A program made the translations under genes and the position numbers. Positions 14,486 to 18,845 of a stretch of 18,845 nt of DNA are shown piece by piece; within the stretch, counting starts at the first letter, position 1; each line of letters starts with the position of its first letter. The stretch comes from Candidatus Scatomorpha merdipullorum (lineage in GTDB: Bacteria; Bacillota; Clostridia; Oscillospirales; Oscillospiraceae): NCBI GenBank assembly GCA_018716795.1, contig DVJK01000136.1, forward strand, positions 1 to 18,845. The letters are read 5' to 3'. Under the pieces are notes generated by a model, which was given only the letters and a program-made list of their open reading frames with translations, searched no databases and was not told the DNA's origin.

Positions 14486-14989
14486 ATGATAACCGCCATC
14501 TGCCCCGGCAGCTTCGACCCCATAACGCTGGGCCATCTCAACATCGTCCGCCGCGCCTCGCGGATATTTGAGCGCGTCGTCGTGCTCGTCATGGTCAACG
14601 CGGCCAAGCCCTCGCCAATGTTCAGCATCGCCGAGCGCGCGGATATGATTCGCCGCGTCACCGCCGGCATGGGCAACGTCGAGGCCGACACCTGCAACGG
14701 CCTCCTCGCCGAGTACGCCAAGCGCTTTGAGCACCCGGTCGTCGTCAAGGGCCTGCGCGCCAGCACGGATTTCGAGGCCGAATTCCAGATGGCGCAGATA
14801 AACAACGCCATAAACCCCGGGCTGGAGACCATGTTCCTCACCTCGAGCGAGAAGTACACCTTCCTCAGCTCGTCCGTCGTGCGGGAGCTGGCCGCCTACG
14901 GCTCAGACCTCTCGGACTTCGTGCCGAGGGAGATAATAGACGAGGTCCTCGCCAAGGCCCGGACCCATGGAGGGAAGACGAATGGATAA
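14486..14989 (+). CDS. coaD: Phosphopantetheine adenylyltransferase
   Basis: This 167-residue enzyme joins ATP and 4'-phosphopantetheine to form dephospho-CoA, the fourth step of coenzyme A synthesis. The nucleotidyltransferase signature is in CPGSFDPITLGHLNI, with TLGH (14-17) as the HxGH-type motif; VKGLRA (87-92) and SSSVVRE (128-134) complete the active site. Length is normal. ATG 14486 follows the rsmD stop by three bases; the AAGGA upstream is about 12 bases away, a little far. The last 8 bases overlap the next gene. It can be transcribed with uvrC-rsmD or from the promoter within rsmD. Confidence 0.97.
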   Translation: MITAICPGSFDPITLGHLNIVRRASRIFERVVVLVMVNAAKPSPMFSIAERADMIRRVTAGMGNVEADTCNGLLAEYAKRFEHPVVVKGLRASTDFEAEFQMAQINNAINPGLETMFLTSSEKYTFLSSSVVRELAAYGSDLSDFVPREIIDEVLAKARTHGGKTNG

Positions 14990-15506
14990 CGAGGTCATGG
15001 AGCTCATCGACACGCTGTATTCCATGGTAAGCGAGGCCTGGGGCGTGCCCCTGGGCAACGACAAGTGCATAGTCGAGCGAGACAAGGTCCTCGGAATGAT
15101 AGAGGACATAAAGTCCCGCATTCCCGCCGAGCTGGCCGAGGCCAAGCGCCTCGTCGCCGCGCGCGACGAGTTCATCGGCAACGCCAAGCGCGAGGCCGAA
15201 AGCATCCGCCGCGCCGCCGAGGAGAAGGCTCGCGCCCTGGTGGACGAGCAGGAGATTGTCCGCACCGCCCGCGCCAAGGCTGCGGAGATGGAGTCGACCG
15301 CCGCGGCGAAGAGCGCCGCCCTGCGGCAGAGCGCGCTCGAGTATATCGACGACGCGCTGCGCCGCGCCGAGGAGAGCGCCTCGACCGCCCTTCAGGAGCT
15401 GCACACCTCCCGCGCCCGCTTCCGCGGCACCGCCGGCGTGAACGAGGCCCTTCACGCCCGGCCCAAGGCCGCCGAGCAGGCCGGCGCGGAGTATCCCGCC
15501 GAATAA
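14982..15506 (+). CDS. Coiled-coil protein of unknown function
   Basis: This 174-residue soluble protein is dominated by a charged Ala/Glu/Arg/Lys-rich helix. Residues 1-45 (MDNEVMELIDTLYSMVSEAW, then CIVERDKVLGMIEDIKSRIP) look like a short structured or DivIVA-like head; about 47-145 are predicted coiled coil with an R-E-A-E-x-I repeat style similar to the stalk subunits of ATP synthases. No membrane segment is seen. Similar proteins next to coaD in clostridia are often labelled ATPase-like or hypothetical, and that label is not evidence of ATPase activity: there is no Walker motif. ATG 14982 is chosen for its GGAGGGAA ribosome site; ATG 14967 is in frame but lacks one. It overlaps coaD by 8 bases and is followed by a terminator. 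Confidence 0.8.
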   Translation: MDNEVMELIDTLYSMVSEAWGVPLGNDKCIVERDKVLGMIEDIKSRIPAELAEAKRLVAARDEFIGNAKREAESIRRAAEEKARALVDEQEIVRTARAKAAEMESTAAAKSAALRQSALEYIDDALRRAEESASTALQELHTSRARFRGTAGVNEALHARPKAAEQAGAEYPAE

Positions 15507-15534
15507 AGCCGCTGGCAAATCATGCCTCCGGCCC

Positions 15535-15566
15535 TCCGGGCTGAAAAAATTTTTTCCCGGCCCGGA
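15535..15566 (+). repeat. Inverted repeat around A6T6
   Basis: TCCGGGC (15535-15541) and GCCCGGA (15560-15566) enclose AAAAAATTTTTT. The transcript could fold into a long hairpin with an internal loop, or the upstream GCCC-TCC-GGGC could form a small hairpin. It may be a secondary terminator or an RNA processing site ahead of the better terminator 20 bases on. Confidence 0.5.
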
Positions 15567-15586
15567 ATCTATATATTGACGCTCAG

Positions 15587-15620
15587 GGCGCCCGTTGTCC
15601 CCAACGGGCGCCTTATTTTG
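15587..15620 (+). terminator. Intrinsic terminator after the uvrC-coaD block
   Basis: A perfect 10-bp GC-rich stem, GGCGCCCGTT (15587-15596) and AACGGGCGCC (15603-15612) with loop GTCCCC, is followed directly by TTATTTTG. This is a textbook Rho-independent terminator and separates the repair/CoA block from the division cluster. Confidence 0.85.
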
Positions 15621-15694
15621 TGTATGAACATCTAAATGTGCGCTTTTGTCGGACAAATGCACTAAATTGGGCGCAAATTTATAGAAAAAACCGC

Positions 15695-15723
15695 TTGCAT
15701 TTTCTCGGAAGCATAAATATAAT
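15695..15723 (+). promoter_or_regulatory. Sigma-A promoter of mraZ
   Basis: TTGCAT (15695-15700), a 17-base spacer and a perfect TATAAT (15718-15723) form a strong promoter with a predicted start near 15730. The MraZ-box repeats begin about six bases after that start. Confidence 0.8.
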
Positions 15724-15735
15724 ATAAGCACCTCG

Positions 15736-15760
15736 GTGGTGCGAAGTGGTGGAAAGTGTT
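15736..15760 (+). promoter_or_regulatory. MraZ-box operator (three 10-bp direct repeats)
   Basis: GTGGT at 15736, GTGGT at 15746 and GTGTT at 15756 are direct repeats with an exact 10-bp period, one helix turn, just downstream of the mraZ start site. MraZ is known to bind tandem G-rich repeats of this type ahead of its own gene and to repress the cluster. Confidence 0.7.
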
Positions 15761-15825
15761 GAATTATCCCTCCAGGTGGGGGATGACTCGCCGTCCGGGG
15801 AATCTGACCGGGGCGGTGAGGCGGC

Positions 15826-16242
15826 ATGACAGGCGAATATCAGCACACCCTTGACTCCAAGGGCCGCCTTTTCATACCAGCAAAGCTCCGCGAGGAGCTG
15901 GGCGACACCTTTTATCTCACCGTGTCGGACGAGCGCTGCCTCTGGGCGTACAGCGCCGCGAGCTGGCAGAGCTTTGTGGAGCGCGTGCGCTCCATGCCCT
16001 ACGTGGACCGCAAGAAGATGCGGCCCTTCTTCGCCTGCGCGGCCCGGTGCGAGCTTGACGCACAGGGCAGGGCGCTGCTGCCCGCGCCTCTGCGCGAGTT
16101 CGCGGGGCTCACGAAATGCGTCGCCGTCGTCGGCTGCGACGACCACGCCGAGCTGTGGGACAGCGAGGCCTGGAAGGGCGTCCACGCCGGAGAGACGACG
16201 CCGGAATACCTCGCGTCCATTATGAAGGAGCTTAATTTCTGA
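15826..16242 (+). CDS. mraZ: Transcriptional regulator MraZ
   Basis: This 138-residue DNA-binding protein has two SpoVT-AbrB-like swapped-hairpin domains, each with the MraZ DxxGR signature: DSKGR (10-14) in the first and DAQGR (78-82) in the second. MraZ forms a ring-shaped oligomer, binds repeats at the head of the division and cell-wall cluster and represses it. The length is normal. ATG 15826 has a GGTGAGG ribosome site at good spacing. The stop TGA shares a base with the rsmH ATG (TGATG, 16240-16244). Confidence 0.96.
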   Translation: MTGEYQHTLDSKGRLFIPAKLREELGDTFYLTVSDERCLWAYSAASWQSFVERVRSMPYVDRKKMRPFFACAARCELDAQGRALLPAPLREFAGLTKCVAVVGCDDHAELWDSEAWKGVHAGETTPEYLASIMKELNF

Positions 16243-17171
16243 TGAACGGGCATATACCTGTGCTCCTCGACGAGTGCATAAAGTATCTGAACATAAGGCC
16301 GGACGGCGTCTACGTGGACGGCACGCTGGGCATGGGCGGGCATTCGGAGGCAATTTTGCAGCGCCTCACGACGGGCCGCCTGATTGCCATCGACCGCGAC
16401 GCCGAGGCCGTCAGGCGCGCCTCGGCGCGCCTTGCGCCGTATGCGGACAGGCTCACGATTGTCCACGGCAACTTCCGCGACCTCGACGCGATTCTCGACG
16501 AGCAGGGCGAGAGCGCGGTGGACGGGATGCTCTTCGACCTCGGCGTCAGCTCGCCCCAGCTTGACGAGGCCGACCGCGGCTTCTCCTATATGACGGACGC
16601 CCCGCTCGACATGCGCATGGACGCGAGCGACAATATCGACGCCTGGTTCATCGTGAACCGCTGGCCGCGCGATAAAATAGAGCGCATACTGCGCGACTAC
16701 GGCGAGGAGCGCTTCGCCCCGCGCATCGCCGCGAGGATAGCCGAGAGGCGCGAGGAGCGGGAAATCCAGACCACGCTTGAGCTGGTGGAGGTCATAAAGT
16801 CCGCCATGCCCGCCTCGGCCCTGCGCGAAAAGCAGCATCCCGCCAAGCGGAGCTTCCAGGCGATACGCATCGCCGTGAACGACGAGCTCAACGCCGTCCA
16901 CGCTCTCATGGACTCCGCGCCCGACCGGCTCAAGCCCGGCGGCAGGCTCTGCGTCATAAGCTTCCACTCGCTGGAGGACAGGATAGTCAAAAACGCCATA
17001 CACACCCGCGAGGACGGCTGCACCTGCCCGCGCGAGGCGCCCGTGTGCACCTGCGGCTTCGTCCGGACGCTCAAAAGCGTCACGAGAAAGCCCATAACCG
17101 CCGGTGGGGAGGAGCTGGAGCTTAACCCGCGCTCGCGAAGCGCCAAGCTGCGCGTGGCCGAGCGGGTATGA
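16242..17171 (+). CDS. rsmH: 16S rRNA (cytosine1402-N4)-methyltransferase RsmH
   Basis: This 309-residue enzyme (formerly MraW) methylates the exocyclic N4 of C1402 in the ribosomal P site with S-adenosylmethionine. The N-terminal HIPVLLDECI block, the SAM loop DGTLGMGGHSEAIL (26-39), the FDLGVSSPQLDEADRGFSY block and the C-terminal VISFHSLEDRIVK block are all diagnostic. Length is normal. Translation is coupled to mraZ through TGATG and to ftsL through ATGA (17168-17171). A Cys-rich CTCPREAPVCTCGF segment near the C-terminus is common in Firmicute RsmH. Confidence 0.97.
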   Translation: MNGHIPVLLDECIKYLNIRPDGVYVDGTLGMGGHSEAILQRLTTGRLIAIDRDAEAVRRASARLAPYADRLTIVHGNFRDLDAILDEQGESAVDGMLFDLGVSSPQLDEADRGFSYMTDAPLDMRMDASDNIDAWFIVNRWPRDKIERILRDYGEERFAPRIAARIAERREEREIQTTLELVEVIKSAMPASALREKQHPAKRSFQAIRIAVNDELNAVHALMDSAPDRLKPGGRLCVISFHSLEDRIVKNAIHTREDGCTCPREAPVCTCGFVRTLKSVTRKPITAGGEELELNPRSRSAKLRVAERV

Positions 17172-17491
17172 GGGGGAGCGCCGTCGTGCCCGGCGGGCCG
17201 CGCGAGCTGTACTCCGCCTCCGCCCCGGCGGAGAGGATTGTATACCGCCGGCTGCGTCTGAACCCGCTTTTGACCCTCGTCTCGCTCGCGCTCGCCGCGG
17301 CGCTCTGCGTAACGCTGCTGCTCTCCCGCGCCCGGCTCATGTCGCTCGAGGACGAGTGCTCCGGCCTGGCCGGCCGGATAACGGAGCTCGCGGACGAGAA
17401 CAGCCGCCTCACCATAGAGCTCGAGAGCCGCTATTCCCTCACTGAGATAGAGGAGTACGCCCGGAACGAGCTGGGCATGACGCCCGGCTGA
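17168..17491 (+). CDS. ftsL: FtsL-like cell division protein
   Basis: This 107-residue bitopic protein has a cytoplasmic N-terminus of about 32 residues, one transmembrane helix at about 33-53 and an extracytoplasmic coiled coil at about 57-88. The LTEIEEYARNELGM ending (91-104) is typical of the FtsL/DivIC septum-formation family. FtsL joins FtsB/DivIC and FtsQ/DivIB at the septum and helps activate the septal synthase. Sequence alone separates FtsL from DivIC poorly; position between rsmH and a class B PBP favours FtsL. The start overlaps the rsmH stop. Confidence 0.85.
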   Translation: MRGSAVVPGGPRELYSASAPAERIVYRRLRLNPLLTLVSLALAAALCVTLLLSRARLMSLEDECSGLAGRITELADENSRLTIELESRYSLTEIEEYARNELGMTPG

Positions 17492-17513
17492 TTTCACGCC
17501 GGAACCGGTTTCG

Positions 17514-17546
17514 GAATATTTCGCGCCGCGGAGGGAGTATTATAGT
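17514..17546 (+). promoter_or_regulatory. Possible sigma-E-like promoter upstream of the PBP gene
   Basis: GAATATT (17514-17520) fits the sigma-E -35 pattern fully. After 15 bases comes AGTATTAT (17536-17543), a partial match to the sigma-E -10, overlapped by TATAGT (17541-17546). No TTGACA-like -35 is present. It would give the PBP its own start in addition to read-through from mraZ-rsmH-ftsL. Confidence 0.35.
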
Positions 17547-17557
17547 ACCGCACTCCG

Positions 17558-17583
17558 CGCGCGGCGTGCGGCCTCGCCGCGCG
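17558..17583 (+). repeat. GC-rich hairpin in the PBP leader
   Basis: CGCGCGGCG (17558-17566) and CGCCGCGCG (17575-17583) form a perfect 9-bp stem with an 8-base loop, about 30 bases before the PBP start. No T-tract follows, so a terminator is unlikely; transcript stability, processing or attenuation are possible. Confidence 0.5.
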
Positions 17584-17613
17584 GAGGAAATTTCCGGCTC
17601 GGGAGGGCGGCAT

Positions 17614-18845
17614 ATGGCCTTAAAACCCAGGGAGGGAGCGCGCGGCGGCGCGCCAAACTCAATGATGCTTCGCCGCACACTGTTTCTGCTTTCGGTGTGC
17701 GGCGTCGCCGCCTTTGCCGTGCTCGCGGCGCGGCTCTGGCAGCTGCAGATAGTCCGGCACGACGAGCTCGAGGCAGGGGCCATAGCCCAGCAGGTGCGCG
17801 AGACGACGGTCGGCGCGCCTCGCGGCGCCATCTACGACGCCAAGGGCAGCGTCCTGGCCATGAGCGCCGGGGTGGACACGGTGTACCTGAGCCCGGCGGA
17901 GATAGAGCTCCACGGCGAGGACGCCGCGGCCATCGCCCGCGGCCTCGCGGATATTCTGGGGCTCGACTACGATTACGTCTACGAAAAGACGCAGAACACC
18001 GGCTCCTGGTACGAGGTCGTCGCCCGCAAGCTCGAGGAGGACGAGGCGCGCCTCGTACGCGAGTTCAAGGAGGCGGGCGGCTACAACGGGATAAAGATAG
18101 AGGCGGACACCAAGCGCTACTATCCCAACGGCAGCCTCGCCTGCCACGTCATAGGCTTCACGGGCCTGGACAACACCGGCCTCGGCGGCATAGAGGCGCG
18201 CTACGACAGCTTCCTCTCCGGACGCGACGGCTACATCATGCGGACGACCACCGCCGCGGGCACGGATATGCTCTACACGAGCTGGGAGGACTACTTCGAC
18301 GCGGCGCCCGGCTGCGACATACAGTTGACTATTGACGCCTCTATACAGTATTATGTAGAAAAGCACCTCAAGCAGGCCGTCGAGGACTACGATATCCGAA
18401 ACGGCGCGGCCGCCATCTGCATGGAGGTTGACACCGGTGCTATACTGGCTATGGCGTCACTGGGCGATTTTGACCTCAACGACTACCAGGCCATAAGCCC
18501 CGAGGCCCTCGCGGAGATAGACGCCGAGGCGCGGACGGAGGAGGAGCGCGCCGGGCTCATCGCGGCGGAGCAGCAGCTCATGTGGCGCAACAAGGCGATA
18601 TCCGATACATACGAGCCCGGCTCCACCTTCAAGATAATAACCCTCGCCATGGCCCTCGAGGAGGGCCTGGTTGACGAAAACTCGCAGTTCTTCTGCGGCG
18701 GCTCCGTCAGCGTGCCCGGGCGCAATACGCCCGTCAAGTGCTGGAAGTCCGGCGGGCACGGCTCGCAGAACCTCACGCAGGCCGTGCAGCACAGCTGCAA
18801 CGTCGCCTTCGTCAACATAGGGCGGCTCATAGGCGAGGAGCGCTT
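17614..18845 (+). CDS. Class B penicillin-binding protein (FtsI/SpoVD type), cut by right edge
   Basis: The 410 visible residues are the N-terminal part of a monofunctional transpeptidase that cross-links peptidoglycan outside the membrane. A short cytoplasmic tail is followed by a membrane anchor at about 20-42. The pedestal domain starts with RGAIYDAKGSVLA, the conserved PBP dimerisation-domain motif, and includes YYPNGSLACHVIGF. The transpeptidase active site is at STFK with Ser337 in YEPGSTFK, and the second motif is SCN (394-396) in HSCNVAF. The KTG motif and any PASTA domains lie beyond the edge, so septal FtsI/PbpB and sporulation SpoVD cannot be told apart. ATG 17614 has a GGGAGGG ribosome site at 6-base spacing. 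It follows ftsL by 122 bp. Confidence 0.93.
   Translation, partial: MALKPREGARGGAPNSMMLRRTLFLLSVCGVAAFAVLAARLWQLQIVRHDELEAGAIAQQVRETTVGAPRGAIYDAKGSVLAMSAGVDTVYLSPAEIELHGEDAAAIARGLADILGLDYDYVYEKTQNTGSWYEVVARKLEEDEARLVREFKEAGGYNGIKIEADTKRYYPNGSLACHVIGFTGLDNTGLGGIEARYDSFLSGRDGYIMRTTTAAGTDMLYTSWEDYFDAAPGCDIQLTIDASIQYYVEKHLKQAVEDYDIRNGAAAICMEVDTGAILAMASLGDFDLNDYQAISPEALAEIDAEARTEEERAGLIAAEQQLMWRNKAISDTYEPGSTFKIITLAMALEEGLVDENSQFFCGGSVSVPGRNTPVKCWKSGGHGSQNLTQAVQHSCNVAFVNIGRLIGEER

Larger units (their letters stand above)
15507..15825 (+). other. 319-bp regulatory gap before the division cluster
   Basis: I see no gene in this stretch. It holds, in order, an A6T6-centred inverted repeat (15535-15566), an intrinsic terminator (15587-15620), an AT-rich segment with a 13-bp palindrome (15645-15657), the mraZ promoter (15695-15723), three MraZ-box repeats (15736-15760) and a leader of about 65 bases up to mraZ. 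Confidence 0.8.

Noticed and set aside
18325..18354. TTGACT-18-TATTAT promoter-like sequence inside the PBP gene
   Set aside because: The spacer is long, and no downstream gene start lies in the window that it could serve; likely chance in an AT-richer stretch.
18428..18446. TTGACA followed by TATACT inside the PBP gene
   Set aside because: The hexamers are only 7 bases apart, too close for a promoter.
1..18845. CRISPR arrays, insertion sequences, tRNA or rRNA genes, riboswitches, defence islands
   Set aside because: No spaced repeats, transposase, tRNA cloverleaf or rRNA segment was recognised on reading both strands; nearly all sequence is explained by core genes.

Overview
The window is a GC-rich chromosomal segment (roughly two-thirds G+C by eye) that reads as core genome of an endospore-forming clostridium, most likely an Oscillospiraceae/Ruminococcaceae-like Firmicute. 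The evidence is the presence of ylbJ, yqfC and yqfD (sporulation genes confined to endospore formers), the yqfC-yqfD-phoH-ybeY-era-yqzL-recO gene order typical of Firmicutes, an HPr carrying both His15 and Ser46, and the start of a mraZ-rsmH-ftsL-PBP division cluster. A species cannot be named from the sequence. Isoleucine is coded largely by ATA, which is unusual for such high GC.

Layout. Positions 1-178 (minus) hold the 5' end of a lipoprotein gene, followed by ylbJ (252-1208, minus). An 85-bp divergent region separates ylbJ from a plus-strand block: yqfC-yqfD, phoH, an M32 metallocarboxypeptidase, ybeY, a RarD-type exporter, era and an unknown six-helix membrane protein (1294-8225). A strong promoter at 8257-8285 starts a second block, yqzL-recO-mutS2 (8356-11621). 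A lone ptsH (HPr) has its own promoter and terminator (11679-12074). Next come uvrC-rsmD-coaD and a coiled-coil protein (12111-15506), closed by an intrinsic terminator. A 319-bp regulatory gap carries the mraZ promoter and MraZ-box operator, and then mraZ-rsmH-ftsL and a class B penicillin-binding protein (15826 to the right edge, where the PBP is cut).

How the genes fit together. The left third mixes mother-cell sporulation functions with ribosome/rRNA maturation (ybeY, era). The middle is DNA repair (recO, mutS2, uvrC), followed by rRNA methylation (rsmD) and coenzyme A synthesis (coaD). The right end starts cell-wall and division synthesis. Many neighbours overlap by 1-8 bp (GTGA, ATGA, TGATG), suggesting translational coupling.

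No mobile element, CRISPR array, rRNA, tRNA or defence system was seen. No convincing wholly new system is present. The most interesting items are regulatory: a full-consensus promoter with a perfect dyad buried inside rsmD, sigma-E-like divergent promoters sharing one -35 palindrome between ylbJ and yqfC, and a three-repeat MraZ box. There are also gene replacements inside the phoH-ybeY-era neighbourhood.
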